DNA of 64,000 nucleotides. Source: Saitoella complicata NRRL Y-17804 (taxonomy: Eukaryota > Ascomycota > Saitoellomycetes > Saitoellales > Saitoellaceae). Below are positions 39,760 to 49,142 of the stretch, in pieces; positions within the stretch are counted from its first letter, which is position 1; the number at the start of each line of letters is the position of its first letter. A program made the translations under genes and the position numbers. The stretch is from positions 434,001-498,000 of the forward strand of contig NW_017566993.1 in the NCBI RefSeq assembly GCF_001661265.1, given 5' to 3'. The notes under the pieces are model-generated. The model saw only the letters and a list, made by a program, of their open reading frames with translations. It was not told the origin of the DNA and made no database searches.

Positions 39760-41643
39760 TCAATTGCTGGCAGCTGGACAAGCGCTGACGGTTACCGTAG
39801 GCAGGGTAGTATTGAGCATGGTCATAGTCATATTGCGGGCGGGAAGTGTCGCAGTGACAGTCACCGTAGGAACGCTGTTGTTGAACCTAGTCGTAGTCAT
39901 GTTCCCAGCTGGCACAGTAGCGGTAATCGTGATTGTGGAAGGACTGCTAGAGTTAAAGATCGTCGTGGTCGCATTGTTGAGACCGAGAGTCGTCGTGAGG
40001 GTGACCGTGGAGGGTACAGTCTTAGTGATTGTCGTAGTCAGGTTCCCGGCAATGGGAGTAGCAGTGACGGTCGTCAAAGTGGGCAGACTTGTATCGTAGA
40101 CTGTTATGGTCACATTCTGGGGACTGCTGACCGTCACGGTCGTAGGCACGGCGGTACCGAGAATTGTTGTGGTCGTATTCTTGGCAACGATGATACTGGT
40201 ACTGGTGACGGTCACTGTAACTGGCACAGCGGTGTCGACGACTGTCGCAGTCCCATTGTGGGCAGCAATGATATTGGTAACGGTCACTGTGGGCGCAGTT
40301 TCATGAATTGTCGCAGTGGTATTGTTGCCAGCAATGTAACTGGTGACGGTGATCGTGGACGGTACGTTCACAGTGTCATGGACCGTCGTAGTAGCATTGT
40401 TGGCGGCACTGATGCTCGTGACAGTCACGGTGGACGCAATGTCATGAATCGTCGTAGTCGCATTGTTGGCAGCGATGAAACTGGTGCTGGTAACGGTCAC
40501 CGTGGATAGTGCGCTAGCAGTGTTGAAGACCGTCGTAGTGAAATTGCCCGCTGTGGCAGTGGGAGTAACAGTGACACCGCTGGCGGTAACAGTGGGAGTG
40601 ATCGTGACGGTCTGTGCGGTAGATGTAAGCGTCACATTACCTGCTGTAATGGTGGGCGTGATGACCACCGTTTCCACGGTGGATGTGAGCGTGACGTTAC
40701 CTGCCGTGAAAGTGGGAGTAACCATCACGCCGCTAGCGGTGAAGGTAGGCGTCGTGGTCACGGTCTGCGCAGTGGACGTTACGGTGACATCGCTAGCAGT
40801 GATAGTAGGCGTGACGGTCACATTGCCTGCAGTCACAGTGGACGTAACGGTGACACTTCCGCTCGTAACAGTAGAAGTCACTGTAACACCTGCAGCTGTG
40901 ATCGTGGGCGTAATAATGACATTGCTGGCAATGACAGTAGACGTGAAGATCACGGTGTCCGCCAGAGTGGACGGCGTGACGGTGGTGGTCTCTGTAACAG
41001 TGGAGACCGAGGCTGTAATGGTCGCAGACTCCGTAACGGTGCTGCTAGCAACAACTGTGGTGGTAATGGTGAACGCCGGAACAGTACTGTTCGAGATCAA
41101 AGTCCTGATGACGGTGCTCGTGGCAGATGCCGTCACAGTACCAGATTCCGTGACTGTGGTGGTCTCCGTCACAGTGCTGGTGAAGATGGATGTACTGATG
41201 ACAGTGGACGCCGGAACAGTGCTATTAGAAACCAAAGTTGTTGTGATAGTGGACGCCGGAACGGTGCTAGTGACGGTTGATGTCGTAACAGTGTTCCATC
41301 CAGACACCACGACAGTGCTAACCGTGGTAGAGATATCAGTACTAGTGACAGTAGACCCAGCGACCGTAGAGGTGATAGTGGAAACCGAAGTAGCAGTCGC
41401 GGCTGTGTTGATACCCGTGACAGTCTCCGTAACTGTAGCTGTCTTCGAGACCGTGATCGTAACAGCGCTGGCAGAAACTGTAGCTGTCTTCGAGACCGTG
41501 ACCGTAACAGCGCTGGCAGAAACTGTAGCTGTCTTCGAGACCGTGACAGTGCTGGCAGAGATTGTAGCCGTCTTCGAGACCGTGACCGTAGCAGTCGCAG
41601 CAGTACGAGTGACCGTAACCGTAGCAGCGCTGGCCCACGAGTT
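39760..41643 (-). CDS. Thr/Val-rich repetitive surface-type protein, start not found
   Basis: A minus-strand frame of 627 codons made of degenerate short repeats of the type TVTVTST, with units such as ASDVTVTSTAQTVTTTPT and NNATTTVHDTVNVPSTIT. It is dense in N-x-T sequons (NNAT, NNTT, GNMT, GNLT), as in heavily glycosylated fungal wall proteins; this supports the minus strand as coding. The frame opens just after a TAG at 41644-41646. That TAG is part of a possible acceptor (ctcctag), so a first exon with a signal peptide may lie between 41650 and 41919, but I cannot find one. It ends at a TGA at 39760, beyond which the frame continues. No GPI signal or enzymatic domain seen. Confidence 0.6.
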   Translation of the reverse strand, partial: NSWASAATVTVTRTAATATVTVSKTATISASTVTVSKTATVSASAVTVTVSKTATVSASAVTITVSKTATVTETVTGINTAATATSVSTITSTVAGSTVTSTDISTTVSTVVVSGWNTVTTSTVTSTVPASTITTTLVSNSTVPASTVISTSIFTSTVTETTTVTESGTVTASATSTVIRTLISNSTVPAFTITTTVVASSTVTESATITASVSTVTETTTVTPSTLADTVIFTSTVIASNVIITPTITAAGVTVTSTVTSGSVTVTSTVTAGNVTVTPTITASDVTVTSTAQTVTTTPTFTASGVMVTPTFTAGNVTLTSTVETVVITPTITAGNVTLTSTAQTVTITPTVTASGVTVTPTATAGNFTTTVFNTASALSTVTVTSTSFIAANNATTTIHDIASTVTVTSISAANNATTTVHDTVNVPSTITVTSYIAGNNTTATIHETAPTVTVTNIIAAHNGTATVVDTAVPVTVTVTSTSIIVAKNTTTTILGTAVPTTVTVSSPQNVTITVYDTSLPTLTTVTATPIAGNLTTTITKTVPSTVTLTTTLGLNNATTTIFNSSSPSTITITATVPAGNMTTTRFNNSVPTVTVTATLPARNMTMTMLNTTLPTVTVSACPAASN

Positions 41644-41919
41644 CTAGGAGCTCGACGCATTGTTCGATTGTCGTCGCCTCGCCTCCTTGGCGTGACAAGC
41701 AATTCAACGAGCAATAGAGAGCGGTCAAGTAGCTGGAGGATCAGGCTCGTGATTACACTGCAACAGACAACTGCTACACGACCACCCGTATCGATAGCGG
41801 TGCCCCTCCAGCTGAACTGCGCCACACCACCAAAAAAGTTACCTGCACCGCGCACCACCCTCTCGTACACCCACCCACCCTTTGGAACCATTTGGAATTG
41901 CAATTGATCCTCTCTCACA
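41644..41919. other. region between the Thr-rich gene and NOC2
   Basis: 276 bases, divergent. It must hold the NOC2 promoter and the missing 5' part of the Thr-rich gene if that gene is intact. One ATG on minus near 41895 opens a 16-codon frame ending at a GT-AACT donor-like site, but has no signal-peptide character. Confidence 0.4.
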
Positions 41920-44067
41920 ATGGGAAAAGCCTCCAAAGCAACAAAGAAGTTCCAAAAGAACCACCTGAAAGAAACCCTCGACAGAAGACGCGCTGTCAAA
42001 AAGAACTACAAGGGAAAGAATGTCGGGCCGGCCAAGAAGGGTGGTGCGAACGCTCAGTTGTCGGTGGAGGATTTGAAAGCCGAAAAGATGAGGGAGAAGG
42101 AGTTGGAGGAGATGAGTATGGGCGACTTTTTGGCGGGTGGGTTTGAGGTTCCGGAAGGCCAGGACGGCGTTGCTGCCGAGGACGACGGGTCTGCGGAGGA
42201 AGACGATGAGGATATGGAGGAGGACGATGAGGAAGAGGAGGAGACCGCAGCACCATCGAAGAAAAAGGAAAACAAAGCGGCACAACACAAACAAGACATC
42301 GAAGCCCTCAAATCCCAAGACCCAGAATTCTACAAATACCTCCAAGAAAACGACGCCGGCCTCCTCGACTTCTCCGACGCCGAAGACGACGATCTCGCAA
42401 ACCTCGACTCTGATGCCGAAGACCTCGACGATCCCTCCACCCCTTCCGCCTCCGGCGCTGAAGTCGTCACGAAAGCCCACCTCAAGCGCTGGCGAACCGC
42501 CCTCGTCTCCGAACACTCCCTCAAAGCCCTCCGCCGCGTCGTCCTCGCATTCCGTGCCGCCGCCCACCAAGGCGAAGATAACGACGCCAACAAAACCTAC
42601 AAATACGCCATCCAAGAACCCGCCGTCTTCGACGAGCTCATGATCCTCGCCCTCACGCACATCCCAGAGGTCGTCGCCCACCATATCCCCGCAAAGGAAA
42701 ACGGCGGGTTGGATACGGGTGGTGACAAAGCGAAAAAGTACCGGAATCTGATTCCGCTGCTCAAATCGCATTTCGGATCGTTGGGGTACATGTTGCCCAA
42801 CCTCTCTGACCCGGCGACCCTGAAATTGGTGTTGACGACAACGGAGAAACTCGTCCCATACATGCTTTCCTTCCGCAAATTTCTCCGCGGGTTCTTGAAA
42901 TCTGTTATCGACATCTGGGGCACAAACACCCACGACAGCGTCCGCATCGCCGCATTCCTCCTCATCCGGAAATTCTGCGTGGTGGGTGATTCCACAATCC
43001 GCGACGTCTGCCTCAAAGCAAGCTACCAAACCCTCATCCGCGCATCCCGCTCAACAACAGTCCACTCCCTCCCCGCCATAAACCTCCTCAAGAACTCCGC
43101 GGCGGAACTTTATGGTTTGGATCTCTCCGCGTCATATCAACACGCTTTCGGGTTCGTGAGGCAGTTGGCTGTGCATTTGAGACAGAGTATTACGCAGAAA
43201 AGTAAGGAAGCGTATAAGGGGGTTTATAATTGGCAATACGCACATTCGCTTGATTTCTGGGGATTGGTGTTGGGGCAGTATGCCAAATCCCCCGAGTCGC
43301 CTCTCCGGGCTTTGGTGTACCCACTCGTGCAGGTGGTGTTGGGAGCGATGCGACTCATCCCAACCGCCCAATTCTTCCCGCTCCGATTCCACCTCATCCG
43401 GACGCTCATCAAACTGAGCGCGGCGACCAAGACTTATATCCCCCTCGCGAGCGCGTTATTTGAGGTCTTGGAAAGTGCCGAACTCCGCAAAAAACCGAAA
43501 CCGTCCACCCTGAAACCCCTGGATTTCGGGTACGTCGTCAGAGCACCCAAGTCGTATCTCCGGACCAAGGCATACCAGGATGGTGTTTGTGACGAGGTTG
43601 CGGAGTTGTTGGTGGAGTATTACGCGCTCGAAGCCAAATCGATCGCGTTCCCTGAGTTGGTGGTGCCGGCGATCGTCGCACTGAAGCGGTGGACCAAGAA
43701 ATCGAAGAATGCAAAGTTTAATCGCACGATTGGGACGATTATCGACAAATTCGACATGAACGCGAAATTCGTCACAGCCCGCCGCGCAAACATCGAGTTT
43801 GCTCCTGAAAACCGGGGAGAGGTCGATAATTTCTTGAAGGACTTGGCGGTGGAGAAGACCCCGCTTGGTGGGTATGCGAAGGTGCAGAGGGAGGTTAGGG
43901 AGGAGAGGAGGAGGATGATCGAGGAGGCGGAGAGGGAGGAGAGTAATGCGAGGGCGGAGAGGAGGGATGCGAGGAAGAAGGGGTATGGGAGTGATGAGGA
44001 GGAGGAGAGTGAGGGGGAGATGGAGGTCGATGAGAATGAGAGTGAGGAGGAGGAGGATGATGAGTAG
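41920..44067 (+). CDS. NOC2: nucleolar complex protein 2 (60S biogenesis)
   Basis: Single exon, 715 aa. The basic N-terminus (KKFQKNHLKETLDRRRAVKK) and an acidic stretch around residues 85-110 (EEDDEDMEEDDEEEEE) are typical. The conserved Noc2 core contains DPEFYKYLQENDAGLLDFSD, then AFLLIRKFCVVGDSTIRDVC, then FPLRFHLIRTLIKLSAATK. It continues through KPLDFGYVVRAPKSYLRTKA to an acidic C-terminal tail. Noc2 pairs with Noc1 or Noc3 to move and mature pre-60S particles from nucleolus to nucleoplasm. It lies 2.7 kb after UTP17, another ribosome-biogenesis gene. Confidence 0.95.
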   Translation: MGKASKATKKFQKNHLKETLDRRRAVKKNYKGKNVGPAKKGGANAQLSVEDLKAEKMREKELEEMSMGDFLAGGFEVPEGQDGVAAEDDGSAEEDDEDMEEDDEEEEETAAPSKKKENKAAQHKQDIEALKSQDPEFYKYLQENDAGLLDFSDAEDDDLANLDSDAEDLDDPSTPSASGAEVVTKAHLKRWRTALVSEHSLKALRRVVLAFRAAAHQGEDNDANKTYKYAIQEPAVFDELMILALTHIPEVVAHHIPAKENGGLDTGGDKAKKYRNLIPLLKSHFGSLGYMLPNLSDPATLKLVLTTTEKLVPYMLSFRKFLRGFLKSVIDIWGTNTHDSVRIAAFLLIRKFCVVGDSTIRDVCLKASYQTLIRASRSTTVHSLPAINLLKNSAAELYGLDLSASYQHAFGFVRQLAVHLRQSITQKSKEAYKGVYNWQYAHSLDFWGLVLGQYAKSPESPLRALVYPLVQVVLGAMRLIPTAQFFPLRFHLIRTLIKLSAATKTYIPLASALFEVLESAELRKKPKPSTLKPLDFGYVVRAPKSYLRTKAYQDGVCDEVAELLVEYYALEAKSIAFPELVVPAIVALKRWTKKSKNAKFNRTIGTIIDKFDMNAKFVTARRANIEFAPENRGEVDNFLKDLAVEKTPLGGYAKVQREVREERRRMIEEAEREESNARAERRDARKKGYGSDEEEESEGEMEVDENESEEEEDDE

Positions 44068-44376
44068 ACAGCACAACAGGCATTATTTAACTCGAATTGC
44101 ATCTCCAGCCCACGTGCCTCGCCTTTGACAGTCGCCATCGCAGGGTCCTCCTCGTCACGTGCCTCTCATACCGGCACTCGATCCGCCACGCCCAGTCGCG
44201 CACCCGCCGCCCGATTCGCGTGTCCCATCCCGGCCCCATCGATCGAGGATCCACACGTCACCCTCTTCCCTTCGCTATCGACGAGGAAAACAAAACCAAC
44301 AGGATGGACGTGCTGGCATACATCCCCTATGCCCGTGCATATACTGCCGACAACGACAACCATAATCCTAGGGAAG
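44068..44376. other. leader of the DHH gene
   Basis: 309 bases between NOC2 and the chosen DHH start. The DHH frame is open from 44125, so the protein might start there, but residues before 44377 look like untranslated sequence (Ser/Arg/Pro-rich, no conservation expected). Confidence 0.4.
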
Positions 44377-46224
44377 ATGTCGACGTATCTGCAGGGAACT
44401 GTTGCGACTGCTGCGAGTTCGATTTTGTATGACAGGTATTTGGAGCTTGAAGGGATGTCGACGTCGGTGAGTTCGAGTAGGAGTGGGAGTAGGGGTGGGG
44501 GTTCGTCCAGTGGTGGGAGTTCGAATGGTGGGGAGGGAAGTGATCAGCGTCGACCACGGTCACCGTTTTTGCCCTCTGCTCATCAGCACGAGCACCAACA
44601 CCACGGTCTTCTTCAGCAAGGGCAAGGACATTACGCGATGCCTTCACCACCACGCATGTACACCCACTCACCCTCACCCCCACCCCTAACCTACCAGTCT
44701 CATCCTTCCCAACCTCCTCCCAGCATGATGGCTCACAGCCAAAAACGCAAATTCTCGACAAACGGCCTCCTCACAACAAACCCAACCCTCCCCCAAAAGT
44801 CCACACGCATCCACGCACCTCCAAAACTCGACCAACACCCAACGTGGAATCCCCCTTTGCAGAGGGAAGCTAGGTCGACAACGACGACGGAGGATTTGAG
44901 TTTCGTGGTGGAGGGGTTGAGGGAGTGGCCGGCGGGTATGCACTCCATCGGATCCGCTCGGGGATTCCTCCTTCGCGCTGCGAAAGCCGCCTCTGCCCCT
45001 CCCTCTTCCTTTTCCTCTTCCTCATCTTCGAGCAAGATCTTGCTTGTGCCGGATAGGGACGCGGATGGCCTCTCGTCCGGCCAAATCATCAAACGCACAC
45101 TCCTCCTCCTCGGTGCGCATCCCGATAACATCTACACCCACTTCGTCCACAAATCCCGGTCCGTCCACGATCCCATCGAGCGTGCGGCTATGGAAGCGTA
45201 CGGGGCCAGGTACATCGTCGTGTTGGATCAAGGTTCCCGAGGTGGTCCACCGCTCGTGGCTCCCACATCGGGAGTGGGTGAGAGCGTAGAAGTCCTCGTG
45301 ATCGACCACCATTACTCGGAGGATTTCCCGGAGGGAGCGATGGTCGTCTCTGCATGTCAACACCCGCCTATCGCCACGACGTCGATGTTGGCGTATATCT
45401 TATGTACACCACTTCACCGCTCCGTCGCTGATCTCGTGGGGTGGTTCGCCATCCTGGGCACATACGGCGATTTGGGGAGTAGTATCAAATTCGACGGGAA
45501 GCCGTGGCCGGAGGAGTTGGCGCCGTTGTTGAAGACGTATACGAAGAAGAGGTTTACGGAGAGTGTCAGTCTCATTAACGCTCCACGCCGGCTGGACGGA
45601 AATCCACTTCCGGCATGGGAGGCTTTGGACGCAGCTGACGCTTCTCCCATCACCGTCGTGGAAAGCCAGGCGTTGAGATGCGCAAAGGAGGTCACAAAAG
45701 CCGAAATCGAACGCTGGCAACGTGCCGCACCTAAATTCTCACGTGATGGCCGAGTCGCGGTCGTTGAGGTCGACTCCTTCGCACAAGTCCACCCCGTCAT
45801 CGCATCCCGGTGGTCTTCTACCCTCTCTAAGGGCTCAAAGGGAGGAAGGGGTAGATGTGAGATGGTATGTGTAGCAAACACCGGCTATATCGACGCCCGC
45901 GTCAACTTTTCCTGTCGGCCCGTCGGACCGGGACGCCTCACGACCGAAGAAGGCGCGGAGGGGGATGTCGATCTAATTGCGATGTTGGAGGAGTACGCGA
46001 GTCGGAAGGAGGGCTTTAGGAGTAGGGTTGGTGCGGATTTCGCGAGGGGGCATAGGAGGGCTACAGGCGGGAGTTTGGCGGTGGGCTTGTGGGAGGAGTT
46101 TAGGGATGAGATATTGGAGGTTGGGGTTAAGGATCCTAAAGAGTTGAGTGTGAAGGAGGTCAAGGAGGCGAAGGAGCAGAAGGGGCAGAAGAAATTGGAT
46201 GGGTTTTTTGTTAAGAAAGAGTAA
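44377..46224 (+). CDS. DHH-family phosphoesterase
   Basis: Single exon, 615 aa from the ATG at 44377. Residues 30-170 are low-complexity (Ser/Gly runs, His/Gln, Pro). The catalytic part shows LLVPDRDADGLSSGQII, the RecJ-like motif I with its metal Asp residues (about residue 228), RYIVVLDQGSRG, and the name motif LVIDHHYSEDFPEGAM (about 308). QHPPIATTSMLAYIL and GTYGDLGSSIKF follow. A DHHA1-like C-terminal part includes IDARVNFSCRPVGPGRL. DHH enzymes hydrolyse phosphodiesters (RecJ nuclease, nanoRNase, cyclic-dinucleotide phosphodiesterase). Which substrate this fungal member uses is not known to me. The tail is Lys-rich and ends LDGFFVKKE; that tail resembles a PCNA-binding PIP box in form (KKLDGFFVK; weak). 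Confidence 0.82.
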   Translation: MSTYLQGTVATAASSILYDRYLELEGMSTSVSSSRSGSRGGGSSSGGSSNGGEGSDQRRPRSPFLPSAHQHEHQHHGLLQQGQGHYAMPSPPRMYTHSPSPPPLTYQSHPSQPPPSMMAHSQKRKFSTNGLLTTNPTLPQKSTRIHAPPKLDQHPTWNPPLQREARSTTTTEDLSFVVEGLREWPAGMHSIGSARGFLLRAAKAASAPPSSFSSSSSSSKILLVPDRDADGLSSGQIIKRTLLLLGAHPDNIYTHFVHKSRSVHDPIERAAMEAYGARYIVVLDQGSRGGPPLVAPTSGVGESVEVLVIDHHYSEDFPEGAMVVSACQHPPIATTSMLAYILCTPLHRSVADLVGWFAILGTYGDLGSSIKFDGKPWPEELAPLLKTYTKKRFTESVSLINAPRRLDGNPLPAWEALDAADASPITVVESQALRCAKEVTKAEIERWQRAAPKFSRDGRVAVVEVDSFAQVHPVIASRWSSTLSKGSKGGRGRCEMVCVANTGYIDARVNFSCRPVGPGRLTTEEGAEGDVDLIAMLEEYASRKEGFRSRVGADFARGHRRATGGSLAVGLWEEFRDEILEVGVKDPKELSVKEVKEAKEQKGQKKLDGFFVKKE

Positions 46225-46386
46225 GCACTGAGGAAGGATCATGCGAGGAAGCATGATGGGTAGGTTGGGTGTAAGGGTCATGGTGTTACCTATCGGTTCA
46301 TTTATCGTTATGGGGTTTACTTTGGGCATTTGGTATACATCTATCTATTCATGGGCATAATTTATCACGTCTGTTTTTTCTGATAT

Positions 46387-46794
46387 TCATGCCTCCAACC
46401 ACGCATCCTCCTCCAAAATCTCCTTCCAATCCCGTCCCGCAAAGTCCGCCTTCTTCCATCCTTTTACGTCAAACACCTTATCCTTCCCAACCTTCAACCC
46501 ATTGTAGAAGTGGGGAAACACGCCGCTTCCACTCTTCTCCCATCGAATGTGCGGCTTTACATCCTCATACCGTAATTTCAGCAACCACACCTCCTTCTCT
46601 GATGCAAAGAATCTGGAAGCGGTTCCGGGGACCTGGGTATGTGTCGAGAGATGGATATACCCGTCGTTCTGGTCCAGTTCGGAGACGGGGAGGGCGGGAG
46701 GGAGGGGAGAGGGTGGTGGAGAGGGGAGGAGTTTGTAGATGTGGGCTGGGAGGGGGGTTGGGGCGAGGGATTCGTCGGATGACATGGTGGCCAT
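46387..46794 (-). CDS. DUF952 family protein
   Basis: Single exon, 135 aa from the ATG at 46794; the in-frame ATG at 46896 lies before a run of twelve C and is a less likely start. The DUF952 signature is clear: HIYKLLPSP near the start, DGYIHLSTHTQVPGTASRFF in the middle, then WLLKLRYEDVKPHIRWE and FPHFYNGLKVGKDKVFDV. The family is widespread in bacteria and fungi, with a fold related to RNA 2'-phosphotransferase/ADP-ribosyl transferases, but no settled function. The position is convergent with the DHH gene. Confidence 0.88.
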   Translation of the reverse strand: MATMSSDESLAPTPLPAHIYKLLPSPPPSPLPPALPVSELDQNDGYIHLSTHTQVPGTASRFFASEKEVWLLKLRYEDVKPHIRWEKSGSGVFPHFYNGLKVGKDKVFDVKGWKKADFAGRDWKEILEEDAWLEA

Positions 46795-47109
46795 CGTGGT
46801 GGTTGCAATTGGATCTCTTGAGTTGAGCAAAAACTGGTGGAGTGCGGGTTCCGCGGGTGCGTGCGTCGAGGTTGCATTCCCCCCCCCCCCTGGCAACCGC
46901 TACGTCTCACCAGTCCCACCCCCTTCGTTTCATCCTTACTTGGCGTCTATGCCTCCTCGGTATAAATTGCCCTCCTTCTTCTCTTCTCATTTTTTTGCTT
47001 CTTCATCGTCGACGCTGGCCGTCTCTGTCATTTACGTCCTTTGTTTGTGTGTTGTTCAGCTGGATCTGAACTGTACGGATCGTTTTATCGATATCGACTT
47101 TCTCTTCCG
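46795..47109. other. divergent intergenic region with poly-C tract
   Basis: 315 bases between DUF952 and aspartic protease starts. A run of 12 C lies near 46880. A TATAAAT-like GGTATAAATTG near 46960-46970 could be the protease TATA box, about 145 bases before its ATG. CT-rich tract at 46970-47010. Confidence 0.5.
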
Positions 47110-48903
47110 ATGTATTTTACGATCGAAGTTTCCAGGACGCTGGTCGTTCTCCTCTTCGGATTGAGTGGTGCACTGGCTGCACCCGCTCCCTTCACCTTCT
47201 CTCCTTTGCCTGATGCTGCGGCCAACGTATCCGCTCTGACGGCCCTGGGCTCCACCTCGGTCAAGTCCACCCTCGTCAAACGACTCTTCATTTCCTCCAC
47301 CCCATCCTCAGTCTCAACCTCAGACCTTCACCCACTCTCTGAACGCGCAGAAAAAGGAGTCACACTCTCGTTGAAGCGTTACGTACCGAGGACTGTCCAT
47401 GAGAATGAAACACACCCAATCATCGCACACCACCAGAAACGGAGACGAGCACAAAATCGTTGGGCGTCCCTCTTGTCGAATGCTACTTCTCCCTCTTCTA
47501 CCCCCGAAGAAGATGTCGGCACCCTCCTCAAACGTGCTCTCAACCTGACAACTCTCCAACCATTTCCCTCCCTCACCAAACGCAACCCCTCCACCTCCTC
47601 CTCCTCATCATCATCCAAATCAGCCAACACTTTCGCAATTGAAGCCGCCGTGCCTCCGCAATTGGATACCTCCCTCCCCCTCGACGAGTTTGGGAGCGAT
47701 ATCACATACTTCTCATCCCTCCTCATCGGATCCTCACAGAAAGAGTTCTCAGTCGTCATGGACTCGGGTAGTTCAGATCTGTGGGTGATGAGTGCGAATT
47801 GTACGGATGCGGCGTGCATGAACCACGATACTTTATCCACCGCGGATTCGACGAGCTTGGCTGTATCTGGATCTCCTTTCCAGATTACATATGGGAGTGG
47901 GGCTGTCGAGGGTGTGTTGGTACAAGATACCGTGCAATTCGGGGACGCGGCAGGGATACCACCAGTGCAGGGTCTCACATTTGGGTTGAGCGAGAGGGTG
48001 AGTAACCAATTCGCTTCCCTCCCCACCGATGGGATCCTCGGGCTTGGAAACCAAGCCGCATCCGCCGAAGGTGTCCCAACACTCCTCTCCCTCCTCCTCC
48101 CCTCCTTGAACTCTCCCTCTCAAAATCAGATCGGGGTTAACCTACAACGTGCAGCAGACGGTACTCGAGACGGACAAGTCGACCTCGGCATCCTCGATAC
48201 CACAAAGTTCGATCCGACCGCGATGGTGTTTGTCGATAATGTTAGTGAACGCGGGTTATGGGAGGTGGAGATGGATGACGTACAGGTGGGTGGGATAGGG
48301 CTCAATTTGACGGGTAGGACTGCGATTGTGGATACCGGCACGACCCTAATCCTCGCTCCACCCTCCGATGCCCTCGCCCTCCACCAACTCATCCCCGGTG
48401 CGGCCGCTTCCTCCTCTGATGCCTCGGGGGCCACCATGTTCTACATCCCCTGCACAACCACAACCGCCCTCAACCTCGTCATTTCCTCAACCCCCTTCAC
48501 CATCTCCCCGAAAGATTATGTCGGATCCCCGGTTGGTGGTGGGATGTGTGTGTCTAATATCGTGGGAGAAAGTGTAGGGGGAGCGGGGGAATGGCTTGTG
48601 GGTGATGTGTTTTTGAAGAATGTGTATGTGGTGTTTGAGTATGGGAAGCAGCAGGTGGGATTGGCGCCTCAATTGGAGGGGACGGGGACAGCGCAGACGG
48701 TGGTGAGTGCGAGTGCGTCGGCCAGTGCGACGAGTACGGCGGGAGCGAAGGGTGTTAAGAGTGCGGCGGCGGACACGGGGAATGGGACTGCAACAGACGT
48801 CAAGGCTATGGCATCTTCTTCGGTTGCGATGAGGCTGGCAAGTGTTGGGATGACTGCGTGGATCGTGGTTTTCTCTGCCACTGCCGGCATTTTACTCATG
48901 TGA
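47110..48903 (+). CDS. pepsin-type aspartic protease, probably GPI-anchored (yapsin-like)
   Basis: Single exon, 597 aa. From the ATG at 47110 the N-terminus is a signal peptide (RTLVVLLFGLSGALAAPAP). A long propeptide follows with several KR sites (STLVKRLF, TLLKRALN, SLTKRNPS) suited to Kex2-type cleavage. The first active-site motif is VVMDSGSSDLWV (D-S-G in place of the usual D-T-G, still with the catalytic Asp) and the second is AIVDTGTTLILAPP. The flap Tyr lies in ITYGSG. A Ser/Ala/Thr-rich stalk precedes a C-terminal hydrophobic segment (GMTAWIVVFSATAGILLM) ending at the stop, the form of a GPI-attachment signal. Probable role: processing of cell-wall or surface proteins. Confidence 0.92.
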   Translation: MYFTIEVSRTLVVLLFGLSGALAAPAPFTFSPLPDAAANVSALTALGSTSVKSTLVKRLFISSTPSSVSTSDLHPLSERAEKGVTLSLKRYVPRTVHENETHPIIAHHQKRRRAQNRWASLLSNATSPSSTPEEDVGTLLKRALNLTTLQPFPSLTKRNPSTSSSSSSSKSANTFAIEAAVPPQLDTSLPLDEFGSDITYFSSLLIGSSQKEFSVVMDSGSSDLWVMSANCTDAACMNHDTLSTADSTSLAVSGSPFQITYGSGAVEGVLVQDTVQFGDAAGIPPVQGLTFGLSERVSNQFASLPTDGILGLGNQAASAEGVPTLLSLLLPSLNSPSQNQIGVNLQRAADGTRDGQVDLGILDTTKFDPTAMVFVDNVSERGLWEVEMDDVQVGGIGLNLTGRTAIVDTGTTLILAPPSDALALHQLIPGAAASSSDASGATMFYIPCTTTTALNLVISSTPFTISPKDYVGSPVGGGMCVSNIVGESVGGAGEWLVGDVFLKNVYVVFEYGKQQVGLAPQLEGTGTAQTVVSASASASATSTAGAKGVKSAAADTGNGTATDVKAMASSSVAMRLASVGMTAWIVVFSATAGILLM

Positions 48904-49142
48904 GCCGGGGAGTACATCTTCATTCTTTTGGGAATTTTCTTTTGGCATTTTGGCATTTTGGGTCACTCATTTGGAACATCAGGAAAGGTTTGGGGGCGTT
49001 ATGACATTCGTTATGAATACGACAATCGTTCATGTTTTTCTAGGTATATTGGTTGTTCTAGAGTACGCTATCATACGATCGTTCGTTACACACAAGCCTC
49101 CTCGTCCATGCCGTCGGATACCTTCCCTATAAACATACCTCT

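Noticed and set aside
46878-46892. Run of twelve C considered as a frameshift site or repeat element
   Set aside because: It lies upstream of the preferred DUF952 start and is probably just a homopolymer in the promoter.
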